From: Trogon surrucura
Taxonomy: Eukaryota > Chordata > Aves > Trogoniformes > Trogonidae
Direction: 5' to 3'
Assembly: GCA_020746105.1 (NCBI GenBank)
Contig: CM036622.1
Span: forward strand, 18,205,487 to 18,269,486
DNA length: 64,000 nucleotides
Shown here one piece after another: positions 1 to 13,409 of the stretch. The notes beneath the pieces are model-generated. The model was given only the letters and a program-made list of their open reading frames with translations, was not told the origin of the DNA and made no database searches. A program made the position numbers and the translations under genes. Positions within the stretch are counted from its first letter, which is position 1. The number at the start of each line of letters is the position of its first letter.

Positions 1-684
1 TATTTTGAAGTTTCCTTTAAAGATTGATAGAAGTAAATTTTGTCTTTCATTTGCTGTTGAGGTAACTTGAGGAGTCCAACCTTTGGTCCTAGAGACACTG
101 TGAGATAATAGACAATACAGCCACTTCCGTCTTTAAAGAAAACTGAGCCATCAGAAGGGCTGGACCTTTGTGGTTGTATTTTATTGTCTTCTTGACTCTT
201 TGCATTAACTCACCTTGAATTTTGGTAACAGTTTCTAAAATGCATGCTTACAGTTTTGACAGGTAGGTGGACAAGTCAAGACTTGCATGTGCAGATGGTT
301 GTGGGGAGCGTCTGTGTGCACGCACGTGCCGGTGCCAGGTTGGCTACTTGTGGAATGAATTTGTTTGGAAAGAGTTCTCTTCAGCAGCTGGTGCTTTCCT
401 CTTTGACCTGTGCTACTTCCAAAGAGGACTCGAGATGGTTTAGTGGTGATGAATTGGCAGACTTGTCACCAAGCTGTAAATCTTGAACCTGCCTTGCTGT
501 GTCGAGGTGTGAACCCAAGATCTAAAGGAGGTCAGTGTTTTAGACTGCTGCTGTGTGTAGAAAACTCTTAAAACTTTCTTTAGTGAAGGAAGTACTGTTA
601 ATAGTTTTTCCACTTTTACAGTCCCTTTGCTAATCCAAAATCATATGATTGACATCTGTATTATCAAGTAAATGCAAATGAGTA

Positions 685-824
685 AAAAAACAGACCAAAA
701 AGACCTCCTCAAAAAACCCCACAAACCTCACTGTGCCCCAAACCACAAACAAACCAAAAACCACAAGCAAGCCAAAAGCCACAACCAAAAAACCCACAAA
801 AAAAACCTCAACCAAAACCCACCA
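685..824 (+). repeat. A/C-only low-complexity tract
   Basis: About 140 bp consist almost wholly of A and C, built from irregular CCAAAAA, CCACAAAC and CCACAACC units, with very few G or T. The other strand is correspondingly G/T-rich and gives a spurious open frame of Val/Phe/Gly residues. It may be a degenerate microsatellite. Confidence 0.85.
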
Positions 825-2123
825 AAGTCAAGACTTTAATAACTTTATTCTGATATGTCTTTAATTTCTTCTGGCTTCTGGATACAGAAGAAACAGGAAA
901 TTTCCTTTGTTTAAATGTCTGTTATGAATTAATGCTAACATTGTTGAGCTGTATTCTGATATTTCCGTTAGGAAGATAGGTTTCTGCACATGCTCCAGAT
1001 TTTTAGACATGTGATGTTGTTGCACTGTATATTCTTGCTACCAATAAAATATCCTTTTTTAATACCCTGTATACTTTTTCAAATTGTCCAGGGAACTTTC
1101 TACCTGGTATAGTGCAGCCTTAAATTATATTACTTCAGCTCACTTTGAATGAGCTGCTGGGTCTGTGCTCGCTATTGCAGAGCAACAAACTCAGGTGTAA
1201 AAAGCAGTTTATCTCTGCTGTTAGGCTTAGTTGTCTTACAGCTAAGGCTTAGCCCTACTACTTCTGGCTCTGATATATTGGCCTTTTTTCTGCTGGTCAT
1301 CCAGCCTATGTCCAGAAAAGATGAAATTAAGAATGGCTGAGATGCTATATTGTAATGCTTAACACATGTTTAAAAACCAAATAATTCAATTTGTTTATTA
1401 TAAGGTGATCGTAACATGTTCACCTAATTTGTAAAAATTAAAGAATTTACACCTTTAGTAGTTAATATATTTCTAATATCTTTGAAAGTCTTAAAATCAA
1501 GTGATGTGAAAGAGTATTAAAAAAAATCCTGTCATTAGCTGCTGAGTAGATACATGCATACTCCTAATTGAACTGAATGAGGAATTTTAAATTGAAATGC
1601 TTATTTGTCACACTGAGTGTGAATCCTCTTTTCATGATAAAAGTCCAGCAGATTAAAATCAACTGGGAGGAAGGGTGGCTCTTAGCAAGTGAGAGGATTT
1701 GACAGAGCATCATCAGAATTTCATCACAGAAGGTTTTGCTCACATGCAATCCTGTTATTTCAAGTACAATCTACTCCAACTAAAATTAGCATATATAATT
1801 GAATAGTGCCAAAGGCTGAAATAATTCACACTTAAGCTTTTAACATTTTTTCTAGCACTAAACAAACAGAGGCATGCACATAACCTGGGCAAAAGCACCC
1901 TCTGGGCTTTATCCCTCTCCACCTTCTAATTCAGTGGACTTCAGAACCAGGCCTGAGATATTGTGGTGAATGAAGATGCTTGTCTGGAAACTCTTCAGCT
2001 TTTTAACACTTAAAGTGTTGACCTCTGTCTTTGGCCTAGATTTGCAGATAGCTTGTAGGTAGCTCTTCTGTGCATTGCTCTTGGGTTTGATTTTGAGTAT
2101 CTATGGAGATGGTAGAACAGTAT
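825..2123. other. RBMS3: Intronic sequence, nothing recognised
   Basis: This is AT-rich unique-looking sequence. I see no exon with plausible splice sites, no mobile-element signature and no RNA gene. Confidence 0.5.
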
Positions 2124-2220
2124 TCATAGAATCATAGAATGGCCTAGGCTGGAAGGGACCTTAGAGATCATCTAATCCAACCTCCCTGTCATGGGCAGGG
2201 ACACCTCTCAACTAGATCAG
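2124..2220 (-). mobile_element. CR1 LINE 3'-end fragment (97 bp)
   Basis: The antisense 8-bp tail repeat (TCATAGAATCATAGAAT) is followed by the CR1 3' UTR landmarks GGAAGGGACCTTAGAGATCA and CCAACCTCCCTGTCATGGG. The element is severely 5'-truncated at about 2220. Counting one extra flanking base, it differs at only two of 98 positions from the 3' end of the long CR1 at 35672, so the two belong to the same subfamily. Confidence 0.95.
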
Positions 2221-5200
2221 ACAACACATGAGGACCGAACGGAATGTGTTGCTGCCAATAACATTAATTTTCAGGGCTCTTCTATCCAAAGATTTCCAAA
2301 GTGCTTAAAACCAAGTTATTGTTTTCATTTTGCGTAGAAGAAATGGAAGTCCCTAGTGACAGCTTAGTTGAAATCACCCAGCCAAGTATTGACAAAATCA
2401 GAAATAGCACTGAGGTAGGTGCTCTCCAAACGAAGAGTTTTGGTCCTCCATATGTTCTCCTGATAGATGTTTACTCAACATAAACAAGGGGGTCATCAAT
2501 AGATCATGCATCTCCACACCCTTCCTTGCCCGGGATCTCTAGTGTCTAGTAGCATCACGTCTGAGTGTATTCATTCAGTCTTGAAGCAGTGTGGCTCAAT
2601 TGGGTTAAATTCTGAGCCTTTTTAGCATAGTTTTTGTTATTGTCAAAGATATCGTTCAGCGCTTTTCAGTGTATGTTTTATACTGCTGTGTGCAGAGTTT
2701 GGTTGCCAGAGTTGTAGCTTTCCTCAGGGAAGCCTCTATTTGCATGCTTAATTTTTAATGTGATCTCTAGGAAATGTTAAAAAAAATGAGTTTAAACAGT
2801 GGCAGACCCTCTGATGTGTATTACAGGCAGGCCGAAAGGAACAAGTCTGGAGTAGAAGGCACGGCAACAAAATTTCAAGTCATTTGAATGGAGTGGTTTT
2901 TGTACAAATCACAGTCTAGCCCCGCTTTTCAGTCACACCTTATATCCTGGTAGCTGCCTTATTCTAATGTGGCTGAGAGCAGAACCTAGCCTGGAGGTTG
3001 TGGTGATTGCTGGGCAAATACAAAGTACATGTGCTTTTCCCTAGGGTGAGTGAGAACTGCAACAGCTCAGCAGGTAATTCAGCCACCCTCAGGGCTTGAC
3101 CTTCTATTTCACATCAGGCTGTAAATTTTTGTTGGGAGTCCAGTCTCAATCTTTTGTTAATTTGTTAAGATGCAGCCATGTGTAAGGTGCTGGGAGATAG
3201 GAAAGAAAATCTGGACTCAGGCCTGAGAAAGCTTAGCCGTAGGCTTAGCTCTTGTACAGATCGGCAGCAGCTGGGATCTTGTACCTGCGCGAGGATCTAG
3301 TGGTGTTATTTTGGACTTTATTCACACGCTGGAATCGGCTCCACATGCTTCTCTGTGAGGCTGGGACCAAAATAGATCACTAATGTAGGCAGGCTTTGGG
3401 AGACTCCAATAATGTTTTGCTTTAAAAAAAGAAAAGAAGCTAGCTAGTAATTATCTGGGCAGCGTTTTTGTCCTCTCATTTTGCAAGAAAACTGGTTTGT
3501 TGCTTCAGGCCATTCCCAGGAGCAGGAACTTGCTGCCCCAGAACCAGCTTCCAGTGAGGCTGTTTGTTTCTTTCTCTCTTCTCTCTTTTTTTTAACCCCC
3601 TATGGGGGGAGGGGGTTGGGGAATAGCAAGCAGTAAGAAGTGGTATTGTATACAAGGCTATTACACTTTTGTCTTGGCCTGCTTAATGTCCTTGACACAT
3701 ACCCATTTCACCCAGCGACAGCCAGTATGCAAATTGGCTAAAAGCTCCATTAGGTTGTTCAAGGCTGGGGAAACCCATCTGTCAGTGTCTGTGACACAGC
3801 CGGGCTGGAGTCTCACGTGGGAATCTGTCCTTGAGATACCCAGGCAGATGAGTTTCTTCTAGCCTCTAGTGTTCCCAGAATCAAAGGAAATTGTTGTACG
3901 CTTTTCTTCTTGCTGCAGTTTGTATTTTTATCGTTCCCTTTCTCTCCTGATCCCTTCTCAGAGAAGCACAGGCGTAGACTGAGAATTAACAGGGAAAAAC
4001 GTGGTTTACTTTTTTAGTTGCTTTTCCAGAAGTGAGCAATTATGCATATTACTTGTGGAAAGAAGGAACAGTAGCTGTTTGTTGTCCTAAAAGAAGAGCA
4101 GCTTTATAACCGTTTTCCATATTTTCCTGTGTGATCTGCTACTGACAGGCGTGAGGTGGGTATTCAAAAAAGACTTGTGGGGGATCAGCTGCGATTGATA
4201 TGTTTTCTGTCAGTGGTCCAGAAGTGCATGATAACCTAACAAAATACCAAAGAGTGCATGCATAGAAGGCTTTCGTTGAGAGGATTTGAACGCAAGGCCT
4301 GGGACTGAGATTTGCCTCTGCAAAGGCAGAGGAGCACAGCTCCTGCACGTAGGTTTGGGAGCAGGCTTGAGTCTTTTCTCAGCTTGGCATGCCCAGGGAA
4401 AAGTTCCAGCAACAGCAGCAGCACTTGCTGTGCCTCGGTTGAGGGAAGCTACTTACTTGCTTTTTCTGCTGGATGGAGGTAAGGCTGCAGAGTGGTAATC
4501 CCACTGTTTTCTGCCTTCTTTCTGAAATCTCTGTTAAAACACTTAACTAGCAAAGCACGCCAGGAATGGGCGGCACAGAAGCTGTTGTGAGCCTGTGAGT
4601 GCCATGATTAGTCGTGTTACAGTGTTTGGCAGTACAGCGACAGCAAAATAGTCAAGATTTTCATTGCATTAGAACAAGAAGACTAGGTGTATGCCGTCGC
4701 AAATAGAGCTTTTCAAAGTGTGTAAGGTCTGTATGGACAGGCCTCAGAACCTCCTGATTGTTTCCTGCCAGTGTCAAGTAAGACCTGGACACAGAGTGTC
4801 CGGCAAAATACCTGGTGTGACTTCAGTGCCCAGCGGTGTTCAGATGCATGAGATAATTATAGCCCCCTCCACAGCACATGCTCTGTTCTCCAGTTGGGCA
4901 CTTTTGTTCTTCAGCGTGCAAATATTTTTCTCTACCTAAACCAATGGCAATTTTTGTGATACAGATTTTGTTTTTTATGGGAATGCTTATATAGCTAAGA
5001 GAAGGGGTTTTCTCTTTATCATTGTGGTGAGGAAGAAGAAAAGCCCTTTTGATACCACTGTGTGGAGACTGGTAACATTAAGAGTAATGTGTTGGTATAG
5101 CCAGGATCAGAATAAACTTTTTTTTTTCCAGAAATAGAAGTCAGCAACTTGGCAGTTATCAGTCATATTGCTAAGTGCAACCTATTCAAATCATAGTATT

Positions 5201-8200
5201 TTCTTCTTTTTGTGTTCCAAACCCAGGCACATAATAAGGAGACTTTTAGATTAGACTATTAAAGTTCAGACATACCATTTTAGTTTTCTGTCTTACACTA
5301 CTAATACTTCTTTTTTCTCTGTCTCTTGGGGCAACATAGACTTTGTCATAGCATGTAACTCCAACTAAAAAATAAAAATAAAAATCAGGGCAAGAGATGG
5401 TACATGCATTTTCCTAGAAGTTTGTTATGGCTGAAGTTATGCAACCATTGCTCTTACAGTTGATTATATTTTCACACTGCCCAAATTATTTCAGTGCCTG
5501 TGTGAGTAGCTCGGATTTGCCAAGGGGAGCAGAGGGCTTACAGACTTGCTTGAAGCCATTTCTGAATTTATATTTTTCTGGCTGTCTGGTCAGACTGCCA
5601 CATCCTAATGGGATGCTGAGTTGAACAGCTTACTTTGAAAAAAGGTGGACTCTGGTCCATGTGACAGTGAATCAGTCCTTAAGAAAAAAAAAAAAGGATA
5701 CGGCATAAGTATTAGGCCTTGCCTGTGCAAGGGGTTCCTGCACATAGGCAAAACAGAAGACTTCACTTGCATTAAGAAAATGGGATGCCCAAAGCCATTA
5801 GGAACAAAGAACCCGCTTTGTCCTTACAAAAAAATTAGGTTTAATACTGGTGTCCAGTTTGAGGAATGAATAGTCCCCAGGGCAAACGCTTGCCTATAAG
5901 GCCAGTCTGAGGAAGAGGACTGAGGACATGCCACAAGGAATATCGGCTTTGGCAGGGGAGGAGGGAAGCGTAGAGCCTTTCTCACAACAGGTCCAGGGCA
6001 CAAGGGCCACTTCAAAGCACAGGCTGTGACATTTTCTAAGGGGGTGAAGAAAATGATAGGAACATGAAAAAAAGACTCTGAGAATTGCCAAGTTTTCATG
6101 GCCTATTTAGAAATGCCTGAGAAATGGATTTTAATTTTAGTGAACACTCACAAGCCCGTCAGTGGAGCAGCACAGGGGGACACCATTCTAAAATAGCTCT
6201 AGCAGATGCCACAATAATACGAGTTTCCCCTGCATCTCTCAATTATTTCTTGCTGTGTGCACTTTCTTACTAAATCTGTTCCGTTAATAAAGGCAAAGAT
6301 GTTCTTACCATTGGATAGAATAACTTAGTGCAATTGTCACAAATACTAACTAGCTTAACTTTCTCGTTGTGTAGCCTGCTGCTGCTGTTAAATATTTCTT
6401 GAGCTAACAGAGATCTCGGAAATGAGTTTTAAAGGGTTTTCTTTTCATATACACAGACCATGGCTGCTAAACAGTGGCAGCTTGAATCAAAGCTATTTTA
6501 ATGATAACAACAATAGTGTCACTAATGTCAGTTATTTGGTTAAACTGTCAGCTTAGAAAGGGAGAGCAGCCATCAGTGGATCACTGCAAGGGAGCTTAGA
6601 AAATAGAGAAAATTAACCTGCTAGCATAAGCAAAGCCACCAGATACTCAGAAATGATAATTATTCTGCTACATCGCTTCCTGTGCAAGTGCTAACATTGT
6701 TACTAGATGTCAAGAGACCTTCTGTCCTGCCAACTTTACTTTCCCTGAAGAAAGGTTCTCCTTTCATATCCTTGATTGCTTTAAATTAAAAATATGGTGA
6801 GTTGATACTGATTTATAAGGCATCTCTGTAATCCTTACCAGCCTTGTCACATGAGTGGTATTATTCATTTTAAAATTTATTAATTGATACAAAGTGCCAG
6901 CCCTACCGCCAGCATTGATTTCTGAGAATTTCTGTGCCAGCACAAAGTGATGGATGGGAAGAAGGGATTGGTTGCTGCTGCAAGGCAGTGGCCTTCGGCT
7001 GAGAGATGCTGCCCTGAGATCCCTGGAGTCTCCATCCCCTTCTTGATGGGGCATTTCTGTGCATCCCTGCCTGGCATCTCACCTTGCTTTTACTGGCCTG
7101 GCCTGCCCTGCGTGAGCCTCTTGGTTCCTGTGAAGTAGTGCTGTCCCTCCTTGGTGATGATGAAAGCGTGACCGAGCCCTTGGACCACAACCTCGTGGAA
7201 GGAATGTCCGTCTCTTAGGGGTTCGTGGGATGGGGAGCGAAGCTTCTGGTGATGGCACCTCCTGACTTACGCCACCCGGTAGCTTATAAATACAGCCAAG
7301 GCACTCTTCAGCCCTTGCCTGCTGAAGGCAAATCTTGTGGGTGTAAGCTGGAGAAAGTGTTGAGAATTTTTTGTTTGTGGTGGACTTTTGTTTTGAAATT
7401 TTTTTTTGAGTTTTTTTGCTTTTGTTTTTCAAGGAAGCTGAGCTCATTTTAAAAATCTTTTAATAGGAGTGGCAAGCTAGGATCACAAGCAGCAAAAATA
7501 AGTTCATTTGGATGTTTTTCTTGAGTAAGATCAGCTACTGCTTGTGAAGATGAAAGTGGCTTGTCCTGTTCTGATTTCATTAATGAACATTGTATATATC
7601 TAAAAAAGCTCTGATAGATAATGGAACATTTCAAGAACCACTTGAAATTTTGAAGTAATGAAATTAATCAGAAACAGCCGCATAATTTTGTTAATACTTT
7701 TATTAGTAATTTTTCAGTGCAGCGAAGAAAACCCTACTGCCTGGATTGTTGACAAAAAAATAAGTAAAAAAAACTTAAACCCATCTATTGTCTGTGAACA
7801 TTTCTTTCTTAATATTCAACTTCCTTTTTCTTTATTGTTCTGTTTGCAACAAAGCTGGGCCTTAATTTTGTTGCCAGAAGTTTGATGAATAGCTCGAAAG
7901 GAATCGATGGCGGTGGCCTTGTGTGCTCCTTAGCTGCTGTGGCAGGCAAAGGGGGTTTGTGGGTTTTTTTAATTCCCTTTTGTTGGCATAAATGGTTCTT
8001 ATTAAACGTCAGCATCAGTTCACAGACTTGGGATGTTGGGTGAAAGCCGCTAATGCAGAGGTGCTTTTTTAAAAAATATTTTTTTAAATTGAGACTCAAG
8101 TTTGAAGTGTCAGAAATGTTATTGTGATCAAGTGAGTAGCTGATAAACATTATTTTAACAAGTAGGCTGCTAGCCTGTGGAGCTGCCCACTGCCAGGGAG

Positions 8201-10518
8201 TCTTCAAGTAAAACATTGTGGCTAATTTAAAAAAAAAGCTCAGAACAGTTTAGGACCAAAAATAGCAGTGTTTGTAATTAGGGATACCAAAATAGAAGCA
8301 GTCAGATCCCTGGCAATTTGCAGAAAAATCTCTGCCTCTCCCTACCTTAGGTCTGCTGAAATCGCTGTGGCTTCAGCGCCTCCAGGGCACTGCCTTCGGC
8401 ATTTGTGGCCGAGCCAGAGCCTTGCTTCAGGGAGAAGTTATCCCTTTTCCTCAGCCACAGGCACGCCGCTGCAGCAGGAAGAGTAGGTGAGATAGTCGAG
8501 CTGAGCTAGAACTGAGCCAGGGAGGTGATGATAAGCTTTACAAGCAGGTTGTCAGAGCGTTGTGTAAGTTGAATGGTATTAGCTGTGTGCACTCCTGTTG
8601 TACACTGTGGTGTTAATGCAACCCTGTGACATGCAGTCTGGGTGTTTGTGCATATGTGAAGGACTATTGCTGCTTCTCTTATGCAGAAGGAATAAAGGTC
8701 CTAAATGAATGGATTATTTTGCTACACTTTCTTTTTCTGTGTGGACTGTGATGCAACTTTGGCAGATTTAATTTTACCCTTTGTTGTGTTCAAATTAGCA
8801 AATTGACTTAAATGCATCTGATTTTGTGTATTCCAAAAGTTTGTTGAGAGGGCAGAGGTGGCTGTGGTTGCTTTGCATGTCTGTTAAGGACTGCAACAGC
8901 ACTGTTTGGGTACGGGGGGAGAAGAGAAATATGACCTGATGTTTTATCTTCCAGTCTGGCCATCCAGCCTGCAGTCAGCTGCACTTCAGTAGCACAGGAG
9001 GGAGAGAGATGTGGCCTGTGAAGGAGTTTGTGATGCTCCTGGGTGAGATGTAGAATAACAGTTATCAATGAGATGGATCCACTCAAAGGTTTCTGTTGTC
9101 TGTGCAGAAGGGTGCTAGAATAAACAGGCATCTGGTAATATAGTGGTGCCTGATAAAACAATTTATCTGTAGGACAGACATGAAGTAATTTGATTCAGGC
9201 TAGACTGGGTTGTGAAGGAACATGTTTAGAGGTGGTCGTCTTTTTAACTATGCAGAAAGCAAACTATAATGCTGGTAACAAATGACATATCATGAGAAGC
9301 TGCTTGTATAAATGTCTTTTAAATCTAAACCATTATGAACATGAAAATATCTGGACTCCACCTTTAGGAACGTATTGTATTTACCTATTTATGTTTTTTT
9401 CCCCGTCATGTGATGAGGTGCAAGGAAAGGTGTTGCTTGCTAATTTTAGTCTTGCAGACTGTCACTGCAGAAGTCTGGCAGTTAAATGCTTTTAGAGGGT
9501 AGTGCTTTAAGGAAGACCAGGCTATACTGTGTGTCATTGTACTCAGTGCCCTTGGAAGGACAAATATTTCAAGGTCTTGTTCTCCCAGGTTGTGCTAATG
9601 TACTAGTTAGCTTCCTGCAGAAGAATTACCAAAGACCATAAAAAGCATTAATAAGAAAAGAAAAACTGTTTCTTTGCTGAGTACATGTATAATACGGAGA
9701 CTGAGAAATACAGTGAATGCATACGTGTAGCTTCATAGCCGTTGCCATATTTTCCTGAGCTCTGCTATTAATTGTACACATCACTCTCTCATATTGACCC
9801 TTGCCTGTACTTGCCCATTTCACCATTAAAGCCTGAACAGCTTCTGTCCTTCCAGATGCTCTGAGGCATCTTTATGCAGCTGCTGATGTTTAGAAGTGGG
9901 GAGGGAGGGAAAGGCAGGAGGATGCCAGGAGGCCACTTGTGGCTCAGAAACCCTCACTATACAGCCCACAAAAGGAACTTTTGAATTGTGGTCATCCTTG
10001 CCAGAGTAGTGGATTGTCAAAGGTTCGCTGTCTACAGAGGCTCCTTCCAGATGTGTTGGGAGTGGGGTGATGTCTTGGGTGTGGGCAGACGGGCAGAGAG
10101 AGCTGATCTCTGTATGGCAGCAGAAAGCTCAGTCGGGGCCCCTTCCAGGGACATTATGTTGCTGCATAAATTTCCTCCTCTGCGGCAAGAGTTTCATCTG
10201 TTGGAGATGGCAGGATGAGGGAATTGTTGTGATAAATGGAAGTCAGTGAAATATATAATAGCTTGATAACAGGTTATTTCCTTCATGGAAAGACTTTTTG
10301 CCCTGCAAGAACTTCATTAGCCCAGGGTTCAGGAAAGGAAATGTCGTGCAAGCCATTGCAAACAAAATATTGGGCATATGAGGAAAAATGCAGCTATTTA
10401 GCAGCAGTAGAGTTAAAAAAGCATCTGTATATTTTTAGTCTAGGATTCCCTCTTTCTCTTTTTCCTTTTAGGAGCGATCCCTAAGAAGAAACATTTTTTA
10501 ATATAGACATACATTTTT
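2221..10518. other. RBMS3: Intronic sequence with no recognised gene
   Basis: About 8.3 kb of mostly unique-looking sequence. It contains a G-rich patch at 3603-3620 (G runs of 6, 5 and 4) and a CpG-richer patch with a TATA-like box near 7160-7330 (listed separately). The open frames here have no family resemblance I can recognise, start and stop at random, and lack splice-site support. Confidence 0.5.
7160..7330 (+). promoter_or_regulatory. Possible promoter or old LTR remnant: CpG cluster plus TATAAATA
   Basis: Roughly ten CpG dinucleotides lie between 7168 and 7277, more than in the surrounding AT-rich intron. A clear TATAAATA box follows at 7285-7292, about 30 bp before a GC-richer segment. 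This could be an alternative promoter, a decayed retroviral LTR, or chance. No start codon with a recognisable product follows. Confidence 0.25.
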
Positions 10519-11616
10519 TGTCGTGGTTTAGGGCCACCCAGCCAGCAACCAAACACCACACAGATTGCTCGCTCACTCCTAACCCAATCCTTTTTTGGGA
10601 TGGAGAAGAGAAGATATAACGAAAGGCTACTGAGGGTCAAGACACAGGACAGGGAGAGAGCTCCCTCACGGGTTATGATCACAGGTGAGAAACAGAGTCA
10701 AGTTGGGTAAAACACAGTGATCTTTAAACAACAAAACCGTTAACAATTTACCAATCAGATCAGAGTAGGATAATGAGAAATATAACCAGATTTTAAAAAC
10801 ACCTTTCTCTCATCCCTTCCTTCTTCCCAGGCTCAGCTCTGCTCCCAATTTCTCCACTTTTTCTCCCTCAGTTGTGCAGAGGGGCAGGGAGTGGGGGTTG
10901 TGGTCGGTTGGTCACGTGCTGTCTGTGCAGCTCTTTCCTCCTCAGTGGAAGGACTCCTCAAGTCTTCCCCTGTTCCATCGTGGCATTCCTCCGACGGGAG
11001 ACAGTCCTCCATGAACTTCTCCAATGTGAGTCTTTACCATGAGGCTGCCCTCCTCATGAACTACTCCAACCTGGGTCCCTTCTGTAGGGTGTAGTCTGCC
11101 CAGCGATGGACTAGTCCAACATGGGCTTTCCTCAGAGTCGCAGCCTTCTTTGGACACAGTCCCCTGCTTGGACGTGGGGTCCTCCATTGGCTGCAGGCAG
11201 AAATCTGTTCCACCATCATAGAATCATAGAATCAATTGGGTTGGAAAAGACCTCAGAGATCATCAAGTCCAACCCTTGGTCCAACTCTGAACCCCCATGG
11301 GCTGCAGGAGGTCAGCCGACCTCTCACCACAGGCTGCAGCAGCATCTCTGCTCTGGCGCACCTTTACCCCTCCTTTCTCACTGACTTTTCTGTCTGCATG
11401 GTTGTTCCTCTCACGTCCCATTCCTCTCCAAAACACAGGACGTTGCCCAGCATTTTTTTTCCTTTCTTAAATATGTTGATCACAGAGGTGCCAGTTGGCT
11501 CAGCCTTGGGTCCAAGTTGTTGCTGAGGAGCCTCTGGAAGCTTCTCAGGAGCCTCTAGAAACTTCCCACAGGACCTCCTCTGCTACCAAAACCTCGCTAG
11601 AAACAAACCCGACGTA
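10519..11616 (-). mobile_element. Solo LTR of an avian endogenous retrovirus, with a nested CR1 tail
   Basis: The left edge TGTCGTGGTTTAGG, the tract ATCACAGAGGTGCCA...TTGGCTCAGCCTTGG near 11480-11510, and the right edge CTACCAAAACCT with AACCCGACGTA match avian LTRs I know. Read on the minus strand it starts TACGTCGGGTTTG (first TG decayed to TA) and carries a TATA-like ATATTTAA at 11467-11474 in the expected place. Both flanks are T-runs, compatible with a short target duplication. No retroviral genes adjoin it, so it is solo. The CR1 tail at 11216-11295 interrupts it. Confidence 0.8.
11216..11295 (-). mobile_element. CR1 3'-end fragment nested in the LTR
   Basis: TCATAGAATCATAGAATCAA is followed by TTGGGTTGGAAAAGACCT, CAGAGATCATCAAGTCCAAC and CCTTGGTCCAACTC, a standard CR1 3' UTR read antisense. 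LTR-like sequence resumes at about 11295 (CCATGGGCTGCAGG). The CR1 therefore landed in an LTR already present. The right edge is uncertain by several bases. Confidence 0.9.
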
Positions 11617-13409
11617 GTTTTTTTTCAAAGTGTGTTCAAAACATCTAGCATTTTTAATAATCTGACTCTGTATTTTGGCATGTGCATCACCATGTCAACA
11701 GTGTTTCTGTTTACTTGCGAGAAGATGTGATAGCAATCTCCCTGACTGGGTGCCTGCCACCTCATCATGTTTTGGTGGATTATTCCTGTAAGACAGGGGA
11801 TACAGAGTTACACACAAAATGTTTTGAATTTCAGAAAGAAGGTTGAAAAATAAAGCACTGCAAAATTTTCCAAGAATGGGGGAGGGGGAAGCAGCACCAC
11901 TTTTTTTTTTTTGGTGGAAGACTTAAAATAAATGTAATTTTACATTTTTTCTTTATTATAAAAATAAGTTCTAAAACTGATAGGTTCGAAAGGTTTTAGA
12001 GGACTGAAGGGTCAGATCATGGAAGAGGTGGGACCTTCGGTATATGTTAGGTTGATGGTCCATGTATAGCCTCTGGTTGGCAAGTCCCAAAGTAAAACGT
12101 GTGCTGGGAATAATTACTCTCTCCTTGCATTTCTTATGCCATTTCCCCAAACACCTGTTATTAGCAACTCCCAAATGTAAAACTCTCTGCTAGGTGGGCT
12201 TTCTGTTTTCCCAAATGTGGTGTTTCTTACAGAAAGTAATTGTCAGCTTCTGTTACCAGATTCTATTAATGATGTTAGAGGAAGTTTATACAGTTAAGAA
12301 GTCAGAAGTTACAAAATGTTGGACTTCTTCATGAACCTGTGCAGTCTGAATTTGGATCCTATGTGAGTCGTCATTACCATGTAGTCGTTTAAATACTTGA
12401 TTAGATATGTTCGGCTTTCCGTAAGTTCCTTGCTTCCATAAGTTCCGTGTGTTGTAAGTTGAATTCAGTCCTGCAGCTGTCCTAAGACACGCCTTGGAGA
12501 CCTTCAGTATTTGTGTTGGTGACTGTCAGTGTATTGTCGCAGTCCTAAGATCACTGAAAAAAGTTGGTTTTCAAGGTTTTTTTTGCCAAATTCCTGAAAA
12601 AAAAAAAAAAGGAGACTTAAGCTGTAACAACCACTTTAGATCTATTGTGTGTGACATTTTATGTCTGATGTTGAGCTAGATACTCTGAGTATCTGGTCTG
12701 AGAACACTGCCTATTGGGAGCTATGCCTTGATGATTGGGGGAGTTCAGATTCCCTCCCAATTTTAAAAAGGTAAAAAAAAAAAATCTATTTGTTATAACT
12801 AAGGGTGCATTTAATGTAAAATCTTATAAAAATTGAACTGTGATTATCTGATGGCAGCTGGCAGGAGCATTAATTGCGTGACTTTTAGTCTCAGAGATTT
12901 TTAAAGATCTGCCAGTTTATTTCATTTCAAATGATCTGAGAACCAGACTGCTGTTAAAATGGTACTGCTTTTTCTTAGACAGTCTTTCCCTAGACTATAC
13001 TGTAGATCTTCAAAGAAGCTGAGGAATGGGATTTTCAGCATTTCTAATTCCTTTAACCCAAGGATATTGCATTAATGTAAATACTATGTCTGCTTAAATC
13101 TGTGTGGAACATTGTTGTTTAATAATGACTTTAGCAAATGAACTAAACTTGAGGTCAAAGCATAGCAAAGGAATAAAGTTCAGATGTCTCAGTTTTAATA
13201 AATCCTTTGTGTGCAGTTGCATTTGATTATAAGATGTATCTGCACCTGCAGAAATCACTTAGCAGACGTTTGTTCTGTAAGTAAACTTGGAGGGTTTTTA
13301 GCATAACGTATGAGGTGAAATGAGTTTTGTGTTGAGTAGTTCTTTCTCATGACATTGGAAGTACTGATATTAGTATTTGGAGACAGCTCTTTTCTCTGGT
13401 CAGTCAGCT
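11617..13409. other. RBMS3: Intronic sequence, nothing recognised
   Basis: AT-rich sequence with short homopolymers (T-run near 11904, A-runs near 12597 and 12774). I see no exon or mobile-element signature. Confidence 0.5.

Noticed and set aside
2589-2640. tRNA or SINE head-like GTGGCTCAATTGGGTTAAA
   Set aside because: No B box, no acceptor stem and no SINE body follow.
3603-3620. G-quadruplex candidate (G6, G5, G4 runs)
   Set aside because: Only three separated runs; a four-tract structure needs the first run to be split with no loop, so evidence is weak.
7079-7447. 122-aa minus-strand open frame
   Set aside because: Low-complexity Lys/Arg-rich translation of a T-rich region, no family resemblance, no splice or start support.
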